Positions 22,404 to 30,164 of a stretch of DNA of 30,164 nucleotides are shown in pieces (within the stretch, counting starts at the first letter, position 1; the number at the start of each line of letters is the position of its first letter). The position numbers were made by a program, and so were the translations under genes. The notes below the pieces were generated by a model that saw nothing but the letters and a program-made list of their open reading frames with translations, made no database searches and was not told the origin of the DNA. The DNA comes from an uncultured Clostridia bacterium (GTDB lineage: Bacteria; Bacillota; Clostridia; Oscillospirales; Ruminococcaceae): NCBI GenBank assembly GCA_947176675.1, contig CAMWRN010000004.1:1-30164 (forward strand). The letters run 5' to 3'.

Positions 22404-24224
22404 TTATTCAACTGTTACGGACTTTGCAAGATTCCTCGGCTTATCCACGTCGCAGCCTCTCTGGACGGCGGTGTAGTAGGCAATAAGCTGCATTGCGACT
22501 ACCGAAAGCATAGGCAGGAACATATCCTCCGCCTCGGGAAGCTCTACCTTGTAGTCCGCTATCGTCTCGTCAATATCAGCTGTTTTGCAGCATATCACGG
22601 CAACCTTAGCCCCGCGGCTCTTTACCTCGCGGACGTTTGAAAGTGTTTTTTCAAAAAGTGCGCTCTGGGTTGCCGCAACGATAACAGGCATTCCGTCATC
22701 GATAAGAGAAATTGTACCGTGTTTTAATTCGCCCGCAGCGTATGCTTCGCTGTGAATGTAGGAAATTTCTTTCAGTTTGAGAGAACCTTCCATGCTCAAA
22801 GCGTTGTCAAGTCCACGTCCGATGTAGAGCAGGCTGTCTGCGTTGAAAATGTGTGACGCAACATACTGATACTGGGAAACGTCGTTCAGACAAGCTTGTA
22901 TTTTTTCGGGGACTTCCAGCAGTCCTGCTGTAAGCCGTTTGCATTCGGCTTCGTCTATCTTTCCGTTTGCAAACGCAACAGCGAATGCAAACAGGTACAT
23001 GAACGCTACCTGAACGGCGTATGCTTTTGTTGAGCACACCGAAATTTCCGGTCCCGCGTTGGTGTATATTACCATATTGGCTTCACGGGCAATCGACGAA
23101 CCCACCACGTTTACGACAGCCAGTGTGTCTGCGCCTTTTTTTCTGGAAAGCTTCAAGGCTTCGAGAGTATCCGCTGTCTCTCCTGACTGGGAAATAATTA
23201 CAACCAAGTCGCCCTCGGAAACAAGGGGATCGCGGTAGCGGAACTCGGAAGCGATGTCAACAATAACAGGAGTCCGCGCCAACGCTTCTATTAGGTACTG
23301 ACCCACCATTCCCGAATGCATTGCAGAGCCGCAGCCAACTATGAAAATATTTTTGTAGCCGCGTATTTTTTCGGGTGTAAGTCCGCATTCGCCAAAGTCT
23401 GGCAGACCGGCCTTAACTCTCGGAGAAACGGTATTGCGAACTGCTTCGGGCTGCTCGTGTATCTCTTTCAGCATGAAATGCTCGTAGCCACCCTTTTGCG
23501 CCGAGGTTACGTCCCATGTAGCGGTTTGAAGTTCTTTTTCAATTTCCTCGCCGTGAATGTCGGTGAAGCGCACTCCCGATTCGTCCAGAATTGCTATCTC
23601 ACCGCGCTCCAGCAGGTAGTAATCCTTGGTATGTTCAAGTATAGCGGTAACGTCAGATGCAATGTAGCTTGCCTTTTCTCCTTTTCCAACAATCAGAGGA
23701 CTGTCCTTGCGCACCGCAAATATCTTGTTTTTGTGTTCTCTGAAAATAATTCCCAGAGCGTATGCACCCTCAATGTCCTCCAGAGCCTTTTCAATGGCTT
23801 CGATAGGGTTGCCCTCGTAGTAGTAGTCCAGAAGCTTTGCGACAGTTTCAGTGTCTGTTTCACTCTCAAAGCCGTAGCCTTTGGAGGTCAGGAAAGCTTT
23901 CAGCTCACGGTAATTTTCAATAATACCGTTGTGGACGATAGATACGCGACCGTTTCCGATAGGGTGTGAATTAACGTCCGACGGTTCGCCGTGGGTCGCC
24001 CATCTTGTATGACCGATACCGCAGGTCGCAGAAAATGTTACTTGCGGAAGCTTTTTAGCCAGTCCCTCGTCAATTTTACCCTTAGCCTTTACTGTTTTTA
24101 TCCTGTCGCTCTCGAACACGGCTATTCCCGCCGAGTCGTATCCCCTGTACTCAAGCTTGCGCAGAGCGTCCACAAGAATATCCGTACACCGTTCTTTTCC
24201 CACATATCCGACAATTCCGCACAT
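22404..24224 (-). CDS. glmS: Glutamine-fructose-6-phosphate aminotransferase
   Basis: Makes glucosamine-6-phosphate for peptidoglycan and other amino sugars. The 606 residues start MCGIVGYVGK, in which Cys2 becomes the N-terminal nucleophile of the glutaminase domain (about 1-215). Two SIS sugar-isomerase domains follow, with SQSGETADTLEAL and CSTKAY in the first and second sugar-phosphate sites, and the end is KPRNLAKSVTVE, a conserved C-terminal tail. AAGGAG precedes the ATG. The non-coding gap upstream (24225-24301) is only 77 nt, partly a terminator, so there is no room for the glmS ribozyme that controls this gene in many Bacilli. Confidence 0.97.
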   Translation of the reverse strand: MCGIVGYVGKERCTDILVDALRKLEYRGYDSAGIAVFESDRIKTVKAKGKIDEGLAKKLPQVTFSATCGIGHTRWATHGEPSDVNSHPIGNGRVSIVHNGIIENYRELKAFLTSKGYGFESETDTETVAKLLDYYYEGNPIEAIEKALEDIEGAYALGIIFREHKNKIFAVRKDSPLIVGKGEKASYIASDVTAILEHTKDYYLLERGEIAILDESGVRFTDIHGEEIEKELQTATWDVTSAQKGGYEHFMLKEIHEQPEAVRNTVSPRVKAGLPDFGECGLTPEKIRGYKNIFIVGCGSAMHSGMVGQYLIEALARTPVIVDIASEFRYRDPLVSEGDLVVIISQSGETADTLEALKLSRKKGADTLAVVNVVGSSIAREANMVIYTNAGPEISVCSTKAYAVQVAFMYLFAFAVAFANGKIDEAECKRLTAGLLEVPEKIQACLNDVSQYQYVASHIFNADSLLYIGRGLDNALSMEGSLKLKEISYIHSEAYAAGELKHGTISLIDDGMPVIVAATQSALFEKTLSNVREVKSRGAKVAVICCKTADIDETIADYKVELPEAEDMFLPMLSVVAMQLIAYYTAVQRGCDVDKPRNLAKSVTVE

Positions 24225-24260
24225 AAAACTGCTCCTTATTTCTTAATTCGAGATTTTACA

Positions 24261-24289
24261 AAAATCAGCGCCGAAACGCGTCCGGCGCT
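24261..24289 (-). terminator. Terminator of upp
   Basis: On the minus strand, a 7-bp GC stem, AGCGCCG with CGGCGCT (24283-24289 with 24267-24273), a 9-nt loop and then ATTTTT. It lies between upp and glmS. Confidence 0.7.
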
Positions 24290-24301
24290 ATTACTATATG
24301 C

Positions 24302-24931
24302 TTACTTTGTGCCGAAAATTCTGTCTCCCGCATCGCCCATGCCGGGAACGATATAAAGCTTTTCGTCAAGCTTTTCGTCCACTGCGCCGCAGTATATCTC
24401 AACGTCGGGATATGCCTTGTGAACGGCTTCGATTCCCTCGGGACAGGTAATGATGCACATCATTTTGATGTTCTTTGCACCGGCATTTTTTAGTATCTCA
24501 ATGGTTTTAACGGCAGTACCGCCTGTTGCAAGCATAATATCTGTAATGATAACGTCACGCTCGGCAATGTCGAATGGCAGCTTGCAGTAGTACTGGACAG
24601 CATTTTTAGTTTCGGGGTCGCGGAATATTCCCACATGACCGATTTTCGCCGCAGGTACAAGCTGAACAGCACCGTCCACCATGCCGAGACCCGCTCTTAA
24701 AATGGGTACAAAAGCAAGCTTTCTGCCAGAAATTACCTTTGTTTTTGCGATGGCAAGAGGAGTCTGAACCTCCACAGTTTTCAAAGGGAGGTCTCTTGTA
24801 GCTTCGTAGCACATGAGCATAGCGGTCTCGGAAACCAGCTCCCTGAACTCTTTCGAGCCTGTGTTGATGTCTCTCAGGAGGGATATTTTGTGCTGTACAA
24901 GGGGGTGTTCGATGATAGTAACGTTATTCAT
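24302..24931 (-). CDS. upp: Uracil phosphoribosyltransferase
   Basis: Salvages uracil to UMP with PRPP. The 209-residue length equals the family norm. The PRPP loop is DIMLATGGTA at 131-140; Ile replaces the usual Pro in DPMLATGG. The N-terminal MNNVTIIEHPLVQHKIS is typical of Firmicute UPRTases. The ATG at 24931 is chosen over upstream ATGs because AAAGGA lies 8 nt before it. It begins 13 nt after the rpiB stop, so the two are co-transcribed. Confidence 0.96.
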   Translation of the reverse strand: MNNVTIIEHPLVQHKISLLRDINTGSKEFRELVSETAMLMCYEATRDLPLKTVEVQTPLAIAKTKVISGRKLAFVPILRAGLGMVDGAVQLVPAAKIGHVGIFRDPETKNAVQYYCKLPFDIAERDVIITDIMLATGGTAVKTIEILKNAGAKNIKMMCIITCPEGIEAVHKAYPDVEIYCGAVDEKLDEKLYIVPGMGDAGDRIFGTK

Positions 24932-24944
24932 GATCATGTTCCTT

Positions 24945-25382
24945 TCAGTTATTTTCAATTGCCGATATCATATCGACCCTGCGCTGATGTCTGCCGCCCT
25001 CGAAATCGGTGTGCAGAAATGTGTCCGCAATTTCCTCTGCGACGCCCGCGCCTATGACTCTGCCGCCCATGCACAGAACGTTGGCATCATTATGTAGTCT
25101 GGTATATTTTGCCATGTAGCTGTCGGTGCAAAGCGCAGCCCTGATACCCTTTATTTTATTGGCAGCCATGGAAATGCCAATACCCGTACCGCATATAAGT
25201 ATAGCCTTATCAGCGCCGCCGTTGAGTATTCTTCCGCAGACCTCTTCGGCAACCTGCGGATAATCGCAGCTTTCGCCATCCATGCAGCCGAATTCCATAT
25301 AGGGGATCTTATTGTCTTTAAGCCATGAAACAACGGCTTTTTTCAATTCGTAACCTGCGTGGTCGCTTCCTATAGCAATCAT
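24945..25382 (-). CDS. rpiB: Ribose-5-phosphate isomerase B
   Basis: Interconverts ribose-5-phosphate and ribulose-5-phosphate. The 145-residue product has SDHAGYELK at 6-14, the active-site Cys64 in CGTGIG, HNDANVLCMGGR at 97-108 and the C-terminal GGRHQRRV that binds phosphate. The ATG at 25382 is chosen because GGGAGGAAA lies upstream, and a longer reading frame overlaps the promoter. Pairing with upp links pentose supply to PRPP-based salvage. A consensus-like promoter lies just upstream. Confidence 0.96.
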   Translation of the reverse strand: MIAIGSDHAGYELKKAVVSWLKDNKIPYMEFGCMDGESCDYPQVAEEVCGRILNGGADKAILICGTGIGISMAANKIKGIRAALCTDSYMAKYTRLHNDANVLCMGGRVIGAGVAEEIADTFLHTDFEGGRHQRRVDMISAIENN

Positions 25383-25412
25383 AGATTTCCTCCCGAATAA
25401 ATTCATACAAAC

Positions 25413-25441
25413 ATTATACCATAAAAATGCTTTAAAATCAA
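25413..25441 (-). promoter_or_regulatory. Promoter of rpiB-upp
   Basis: On the minus strand, TTGATT (25436-25441) and TATAAT (25413-25418) are spaced by 17 bp. Expected start about 25 nt before the rpiB ATG. Confidence 0.8.
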
Positions 25442-25455
25442 GTTTTTTTACTTTT

Positions 25456-25890
25456 TTATCTGTCGCTGTAAGAAAATGACGTGCCGTCAGTCAAATATCT
25501 CAATATTCCGCCCACAGTGTCGGCAGGGTCGCCATTCTTTGCGGTATCAGAATAAATGCATTTAACTGTCATGATAGGTCCCCATGGAATTCCCCACCAA
25601 CCAACCGTCAGCGTTATAAGTATGCTTATGATACGACCTGTCAAAGCCGCCCTGCTGCGGACAATATAAAGCCCTGAGCTACGTGTTGACGTCGCTATAA
25701 AGTAGGAAAAGCAATAGCGGTAACGCACCAGCTGAGTCTCCGTATTTATCGGTGAACCGAGATAGGTGAGAGTTTCTCCGTTTTGGAGACGTTCACTGTT
25801 CATTAAAATAAATTCATACAGACCTTTGCTTACAGCATCGCTTCTGCTGCAAAATATTGCCGTCAGTATATACCCCGCTATCAAAAGCAC
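25456..25890 (-). CDS. Small two-helix membrane protein with GWWGIPWGP motif
   Basis: Not assigned to a named family. Starting from a GTG at 25890, with AAGGAGGGG six nt upstream, the product is 144 residues. A hydrophobic segment at 1-14 (VLLIAGYILTAIF) and a second at about 87-108 bracket a mostly soluble loop of about 70 residues. The second segment contains GWWGIPWGPI (97-106), a motif that recurs in small Firmicute membrane proteins as far as I recall. A short soluble end follows (DTVGGILRYLTDGTSFSYS). It begins 20 nt after the tsaB stop codon and is probably translated from the same transcript. The reading frame is open further upstream inside tsaB but lacks a ribosome site. Confidence 0.6.
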   Translation of the reverse strand: MLLIAGYILTAIFCSRSDAVSKGLYEFILMNSERLQNGETLTYLGSPINTETQLVRYRYCFSYFIATSTRSSGLYIVRSRAALTGRIISILITLTVGWWGIPWGPIMTVKCIYSDTAKNGDPADTVGGILRYLTDGTSFSYSDR

Positions 25891-25910
25891 AAATAACCCC
25901 TCCTTGTATT

Positions 25911-26561
25911 TTACAGCTCCTTTTCCGCCTTGGTTATCTCCATGTATGCCGCTTCCAGCTTGTCGGGAGAATACAGCTCCTTTGTAAAGCCTGCCGCGCA
26001 AAGGCTTGAAGCAAGCTGAAGCTTCAGGTGCGGCGGAGCTGTCATAAACCTTTCGCCCGTAAGCTTTTCAGCAGCGTCGCCGACCGTTACAACGTCCCCG
26101 TCCATAGCTTCAAGTCGGCTTTTTAACTCGCTTATGGGCAGTATCTCGTCCGCGGAAAGCCTAGTAATATTTCTTCCGTCGGAGCGGAAAACCGCGCAGT
26201 ACACCAAGTCGAGCCGCGCCGCCATTATCGCGCAGATCAGACCCTTGTGCAGTGAAACGTTATAGGCAAGGGATTCCAATGTGGAGACGCCTATGCAAGG
26301 CTTGTCAAGAGCAAAGCACATGGCTTTCACCGCCGCAATGCCTATCCGAAGACCTGTGTATGAGCCGGGACCCGCAGCAACGGAGATACCGTCAATTTCC
26401 GACAGTTCTACTTCCGCGCTTTTCAGCACGTCCTTGCATATAGGAAGTATTACCTGCGAGTGAGTAAGCTTTGTGTAGACAGTGGTCTGGGCAAGTACTG
26501 CATTTTCGGTGCAAACCGCGACCGAAGCTGTCTTTCCCGATGTGTCAATTCCAAGCATCAT
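25911..26561 (-). CDS. tsaB: tRNA threonylcarbamoyltransferase complex protein TsaB
   Basis: TsaB is an inactive ASKHA-fold partner that binds TsaD and TsaE and is needed for t6A formation on tRNA. The 216 residues begin MMLGIDTSGKTASVAVC and show the conserved GPGSYTGLRIG at 64-74. The start is not certain: GAGGGAG lies 12 nt before this ATG, and a TTG three nt upstream of it would be better placed. It overlaps tsaE by 17 nt, so translation is coupled. TsaD is not in the window. Confidence 0.92.
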   Translation of the reverse strand: MMLGIDTSGKTASVAVCTENAVLAQTTVYTKLTHSQVILPICKDVLKSAEVELSEIDGISVAAGPGSYTGLRIGIAAVKAMCFALDKPCIGVSTLESLAYNVSLHKGLICAIMAARLDLVYCAVFRSDGRNITRLSADEILPISELKSRLEAMDGDVVTVGDAAEKLTGERFMTAPPHLKLQLASSLCAAGFTKELYSPDKLEAAYMEITKAEKEL

Positions 26562-26988
26562 CAAAGCGTTCATCTCCCTCAACAGTAATTTTCCGGACAT
26601 CCTCACTCACGGTATCAAGCGTTATTGTTATAACGTTTCCGGGAAGACAGTCCGCAATATTTTCTGACCATTCGCAGGCGATGACCGCGTCCTCGGAAAT
26701 ATAATCGTAGAACCCCGTGGTTTCAAGAGCCTCGGCGTTCATTATCCTGTACATATCAAAATGGTAAAGCGTCAGACCTTTACCGCGGTATTCGTTCACC
26801 AGTGCAAAGGTAGGGGAGGACACCTCGTCGGGCAGACCCATTCCCAAGGCGATACCGCGGGTAAATGTAGTTTTTCCAGCGCCCAAGCCTCCTCTGTAGG
26901 CGATAATATCCCCTCCGCGAAGCAGTCTGCCTACCTGTTCCGCAAAAGAGATAGTTTCCTCGGGGGAAGCTGCGGTATAGCTTATCAT
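26545..26988 (-). CDS. tsaE: tRNA threonylcarbamoyl complex ATPase TsaE
   Basis: A P-loop ATPase that drives turnover of the TsaBDE complex. The 147-residue product has the Walker A loop GGLGAGKT at 33-40 (in YRGGLGAGKTTF), SSPTFALVNEY in the switch region, HFDMYRI and ACEWSE, all family signatures. GAGGGGG lies before the ATG. Its ATG overlaps the stop codon of the upstream GNAT gene by 4 nt, and its end overlaps tsaB. The three genes therefore form one tightly coupled unit. Confidence 0.95.
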   Translation of the reverse strand: MISYTAASPEETISFAEQVGRLLRGGDIIAYRGGLGAGKTTFTRGIALGMGLPDEVSSPTFALVNEYRGKGLTLYHFDMYRIMNAEALETTGFYDYISEDAVIACEWSENIADCLPGNVITITLDTVSEDVRKITVEGDERFDDAWN

Positions 26989-27812
26989 TGCGTATCCCCC
27001 TCATACATTTCTACAGTTATAATATGGAAGCTTTCGCAGAAAAAGTTGATATCATCGTCCTCAAGGGAGCAAATGCGGTAGTTCATTCCCTCAAGTCCGT
27101 TTGAATTGCTTTTTACTTTCATTATATCGAATCCCGTCAGCGGAGTTTTAACATCTTTGCAGCCAATTTCAAACCGTCTTACATTTTCAAAGATAATGTC
27201 CGCAGAAAACGCCTCAGGCTCTTCGCAGTAAAAGGTCATAAATAGACTGGGAACCATTTCGTGGCGGCTGTTCATAGTACTGTAATATTTGAAATCCCCG
27301 AACGCATCAAAGTTGTACCAGTAAAAATCCGGAGAAATGTCGGTGATCTGTTCGATACCGTACACATCGCGGAAATTTCTCCGCAGACGGCAGTTGTCCT
27401 CAGGCAGGATCATTTTTTTCCACATACCGCGGTTATGAGGCTCGAAGCCCTGCTTTGCGTACCACCCGATGAGGCTGTCCTCACAGAAGAGCTGAACGTC
27501 AAGCTTGTTGTTTCCTGACTGACAGTAGTAGACAAGTCTTGTGACTATCTGCTCGCCTATGCCACGCCTGCGGTAATCGGGGCGCACGCATATGCCGCTC
27601 ATGACCGCTGCCGTAAAGCCATCGGAGGCGACTCTGCCCAGACCCACCATTTTGTAGCCGTCATACGCGTACACCGAATAGAAGCTGTTGCGGTTGGCTT
27701 TTTCGATGTCCTCGTCGGTGTAGCCGGTAAGTCCGTACCAGTTCAGCGCCTTGTAGAGGTCGATAATATCGCTGTCGTAGCGCGTCTCGGAAAAATATTC
27801 AATTTCGTCCAT
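26985..27812 (-). CDS. GNAT acetyltransferase with extra C-terminal domain
   Basis: A 275-residue protein. Residues about 1-135 are a GNAT fold: ICVRPDYRRRGIGEQIVTRL holds the acetyl-CoA loop RRRGIGEQ (81-88), and WYAKQGFEPHNRGMW closes it. The remaining 140 residues (FYWYNFDAFGDFKYYS to DINFFCESFHIITVEMYEG) make an additional beta-rich domain that I do not recognise. The ATG at 27812 is chosen because GGGAG lies 8 nt upstream; the frame starts at a GTG three codons earlier. It overlaps tsaE by 4 nt, where many bacteria carry the ribosomal acetyltransferase gene rimI, but its length and C-terminal domain argue against a simple RimI. Confidence 0.82.
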   Translation of the reverse strand: MDEIEYFSETRYDSDIIDLYKALNWYGLTGYTDEDIEKANRNSFYSVYAYDGYKMVGLGRVASDGFTAAVMSGICVRPDYRRRGIGEQIVTRLVYYCQSGNNKLDVQLFCEDSLIGWYAKQGFEPHNRGMWKKMILPEDNCRLRRNFRDVYGIEQITDISPDFYWYNFDAFGDFKYYSTMNSRHEMVPSLFMTFYCEEPEAFSADIIFENVRRFEIGCKDVKTPLTGFDIMKVKSNSNGLEGMNYRICSLEDDDINFFCESFHIITVEMYEGDTQ

Positions 27813-27883
27813 CTGTATCACTCCCTGCCGTGCGGCGGCAGCTTTCCTTTCATAAATTTTACAGCAATATAAAAAACGTACAG

Positions 27884-28777
27884 CTATTCATTCATTATTC
27901 TTGTTCCCATATTGTCGATGTGAAGCTCGTGAACTTCCCATTTTTCCAGCCCCATTCTGTCAAGGGCAAACCTCAGTTTTCCCACAAAAAACTCGTTGTC
28001 CGCGTCCACTATCGACATCAGCGCAGGACCCGAACCGCTCAGGTAAGACGCGTACGCGCCCAGACTGTAGGCAATGTCGAAAACCTCTTTGCCGTGGGGA
28101 ATAAGCTCCATTCGGTAGGGCTGGTGAAGTCTGTCGTCAACGGCGGTGCGCAGGTTCTCGTATTTTCCCGTAAGAAGCGAAGCCGAAAAAAGTGCGGCTC
28201 TGGAAAGATTGAAAACCGCGTCCCTGTGAGAAATTTCCTTTGGCAGGCATTGTCTTGCTTTTTCGGTTTTCAGCTCAAAATCGGGGATAGTCACTACAAA
28301 TTTACGGGGGGTGTAGACCTCCTGCTTGACCCACTGAACGCGTTTTCCGTCAAATACAGCGGTAACAATTCCTCCCAAAAGTGCTGGAGCGGTGTTGTCA
28401 GGGTGTCCCTCAATTTGAGCGGAAAGATTTACCAGGTCGTCAGCGCCCATAGGTTCGCCCATAAGCTTGTTTGCGCCCATAAGTCCCGCGATAATGCACG
28501 CAGAGGAGCTTCCCAAACCGCGTGCCATGGGGATATTGTTGGTCTGACAGATATTAAGCCCAGAAAGCTTTCGTCCGCATATATCGTAAAGAATGTGTGC
28601 CGCGTCGTAGACAAGGTTTGAAGCGTCCGTTGGAATTTCTGTTCCGTCCAGACTTTCAATGTGTATCCCGTCGGCTTCCTCCATGTCAACGTAATTGTAG
28701 TAGTTCAAAGCAAGTCCCAGCGCGTCAAAGCCTGCGCCCAGATTTGCGCTTGTTGCGGGGATTTGAATTTTTATCAT
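27884..28777 (-). CDS. thrB: Homoserine kinase
   Basis: Phosphorylates homoserine, the step before threonine synthase. The 297-residue GHMP-kinase has the ATP loop PMARGLGSSSA at 83-93, the N-terminal IPATSANLGAGFDALG and the C-terminal SGSGPALMSIV region. AAAGGAAA lies upstream of the ATG. It follows hom by 31 nt, so both are in one threonine-pathway operon. Threonine synthase is not in the window. Confidence 0.96.
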   Translation of the reverse strand: MIKIQIPATSANLGAGFDALGLALNYYNYVDMEEADGIHIESLDGTEIPTDASNLVYDAAHILYDICGRKLSGLNICQTNNIPMARGLGSSSACIIAGLMGANKLMGEPMGADDLVNLSAQIEGHPDNTAPALLGGIVTAVFDGKRVQWVKQEVYTPRKFVVTIPDFELKTEKARQCLPKEISHRDAVFNLSRAALFSASLLTGKYENLRTAVDDRLHQPYRMELIPHGKEVFDIAYSLGAYASYLSGSGPALMSIVDADNEFFVGKLRFALDRMGLEKWEVHELHIDNMGTRIMNE

Positions 28778-28808
28778 TTTATCGGTTTTCCTTTCGGCTC
28801 AGATCGGG

Positions 28809-30038
28809 TCATTCCAGTTCGAGAACGCGGATTCTTCCAAGTACCTCGCCGTCTATGGCTTCAAGCTTAGCGTCGAAGTCGCGCTCTTTCATAGCAGGGG
28901 AGATGAATGCAAGTTCGTCTGCGGGCTGACCTTCTCTTGAAAGGTACTCAACCGTACCGAATGCTGCGGAAATTTTTTCCGCAGGAACGCCCTTTACTCT
29001 CACATAAACAGAGACAACATCATCTCTGTAGTCGGCGATAAAGCTGTCGTCAGAACTATCCTCCCATGTCTGGGAGATAGAAGTTACTGTCATTTTTGCA
29101 GCGTCCGCAATGTCAGCAACGATTGCGCTTGCGGTGGGAAGCTTGCCCGCGCCCCTGCCGTAAAACATTACCTCGTCAACCGCGTCGCCGTAAACCATGA
29201 TGCCGTTGAAAACGTCGGAAATATGGGAAAGCTGATTATTATCGCAAACAAAAGCGGGGCGAACCATAGGAAGTATTTTTCCGTCGTCGGTGCGTTTTAC
29301 CGAGCCGATAAGCTTAACCGCTCCGCCCCAGCTTTCGGCGTACATAACGTCTTCAAGCGTAACAGCGGAAATACCCTCGCAGTGTACCCATTTGGGGTAT
29401 ACGTGCTTTCCGAAAGCAAGTGAAGCAAGTATGCATATCTTTCTGCACGCGTCATGACCCTCTATGTCGGCGGTGGGGTCCTGCTCTGCGTAGCCAAGCT
29501 TCTGTGCAAGGGCGAGAGCGTCCCCGAATGCCATATTTTCGTTTATCATTTTGGTTATGATAAAGTTTGTGGTACCGTTTAAAATTCCTGCGATTGCAGT
29601 GATATCGTTAGCCGCAAGGCACTGGTGCAGAGGTCTTATAATGGGTATAGCTCCGCCCGTTGAGGCCTCAAACAGGAAGTTGCAGCCGTGTTCAGAAGCA
29701 AGCTTCAGCAGCTCCGCGCCTTTTTCCGCAACAAGCTCCTTGTTGGACGTCACCACGCTCTTGCCTTTTTCCAGACAGGCTTTTACGTAACCGTAGGAAA
29801 ATTTCAGTCCTCCGATGACCTCAGCAACGATAGTTACCTCGGGGTCGTTTACAATTTGGTCAAAATCCTTTGTAAATTTATTCGCATAGGGACTGTCCGG
29901 AAAATCCCTGATATCCAAGATATATTTGATATCAAGGTCGGTTCCCGCGCTTCTGATTATCTTATCCTTGTTTTTATAGAACAGCTCAACAGTACCTGAA
30001 CCTACTACACCGTATCCCAAAACAGCAATTTTTGACAT
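28809..30038 (-). CDS. hom: Homoserine dehydrogenase
   Basis: Reduces aspartate semialdehyde to homoserine with NAD(P)H, the branch to threonine and methionine. The 409 residues have the nucleotide-binding GYGVVGSG at 8-15, TSNKELVAEKG, the catalytic GILNGTTNFI region, GYAEQDPTADIEGHDACRK and a C-terminal ACT domain at about 330-409, the usual site of threonine feedback. AAAGGAG lies upstream of the ATG. It is followed by thrB, and upstream is an ACT-domain gene of which only the end is visible. Confidence 0.97.
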   Translation of the reverse strand: MSKIAVLGYGVVGSGTVELFYKNKDKIIRSAGTDLDIKYILDIRDFPDSPYANKFTKDFDQIVNDPEVTIVAEVIGGLKFSYGYVKACLEKGKSVVTSNKELVAEKGAELLKLASEHGCNFLFEASTGGAIPIIRPLHQCLAANDITAIAGILNGTTNFIITKMINENMAFGDALALAQKLGYAEQDPTADIEGHDACRKICILASLAFGKHVYPKWVHCEGISAVTLEDVMYAESWGGAVKLIGSVKRTDDGKILPMVRPAFVCDNNQLSHISDVFNGIMVYGDAVDEVMFYGRGAGKLPTASAIVADIADAAKMTVTSISQTWEDSSDDSFIADYRDDVVSVYVRVKGVPAEKISAAFGTVEYLSREGQPADELAFISPAMKERDFDAKLEAIDGEVLGRIRVLELE

Positions 30039-30104
30039 TTCAATAACTCCTTTATATTCGGAATTCCACCTGTCAGTGAGTTTACATTGTACACTAGTTA
30101 ATTC

Positions 30105-30164
30105 TCACGCAATAAATTTCACATCGATAACGCCGTTTACCGCCGCAAGCGCGTTTTTCAGGCT
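30105..30164 (-). CDS. ACT-domain protein, C-terminal end
   Basis: Partial gene running off the right edge. The last codons on the minus strand read SLKNALAAVNGVIDVKFIA followed by TGA at 30107-30105. The NAL-x-x-VNGV-x-DVKF pattern is the final helix and strand of an ACT-type regulatory fold. In several Firmicutes a small ACT protein precedes hom, which fits, but the rest of the gene is unseen. The gap to hom is 66 nt, with no clear promoter in it. Confidence 0.5.
   Translation of the reverse strand, partial: SLKNALAAVNGVIDVKFIA

Noticed and set aside
23316..23969. 217-codon plus-strand frame inside glmS
   Set aside because: Antisense to glmS with no ribosome site or motif.
24225..24301. 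glmS ribozyme
   Set aside because: The gap is too short and contains a terminator instead.

Overview
The window looks like a chromosomal segment of a low-to-mid GC Gram-positive anaerobe of the Clostridia, most probably a Ruminococcus-like member of the Oscillospiraceae. The basis is strong AGGAGG-type ribosome sites, sigma-A promoters with 17-bp spacers, and gene neighbourhoods such as tsaE-tsaB and hom-thrB. This assignment is inference from gene content and style, not from a database match. No rRNA, tRNA, insertion sequence, prophage or CRISPR array was seen.

Left part (1-9763) is the accessory-looking region. It opens with the 5' end of a P-loop ATPase on the minus strand. A plus-strand gene follows for a Lys/Ala-rich protein with AT-hook-like repeats fused to an SCP2-like lipid-binding domain, then an Sfp-type phosphopantetheinyl transferase (PPTase) behind an intrinsic terminator, then a hybrid histidine kinase behind a perfect-consensus promoter. 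Converging on these is a minus-strand operon: alpha/beta hydrolase, stand-alone condensation-domain protein, acyl carrier protein, AMP-forming acyl ligase and a second SCP2-domain protein. A TetR regulator is divergent from the operon, and two matching palindromes 42 bp apart flank and overlap the operon promoter. Taken together this reads as a compact pathway: the PPTase primes the ACP, the ligase loads an acyl group, the condensation protein transfers it, and the SCP2 proteins hold or move the lipid product. The product is unknown. This is the best candidate for an undescribed system.

Middle part (9867-20535) is mostly housekeeping on the plus strand: glyA, a small frameshifted gene, rarA, DUF951, prfA, a Sua5-type tRNA threonylcarbamoyl synthase, coaE, a lytic transglycosylase, an M18 aminopeptidase, an ABM-fold monooxygenase-like protein and a GNAT acetyltransferase. 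Two minus-strand genes (an S1-domain protein and a hypothetical) interrupt this run.

Right part (20778-30164) is on the minus strand: ppa, a polyprenyl-phosphate-type glycosyltransferase, glmS, upp, rpiB, a small membrane protein, tsaB, tsaE, a two-domain GNAT, thrB, hom and the 3' end of an ACT-domain gene. These cover pyrophosphate removal, cell-envelope precursor supply, uracil salvage, pentose phosphate, t6A tRNA modification (with the Sua5 gene in the middle part) and threonine biosynthesis.
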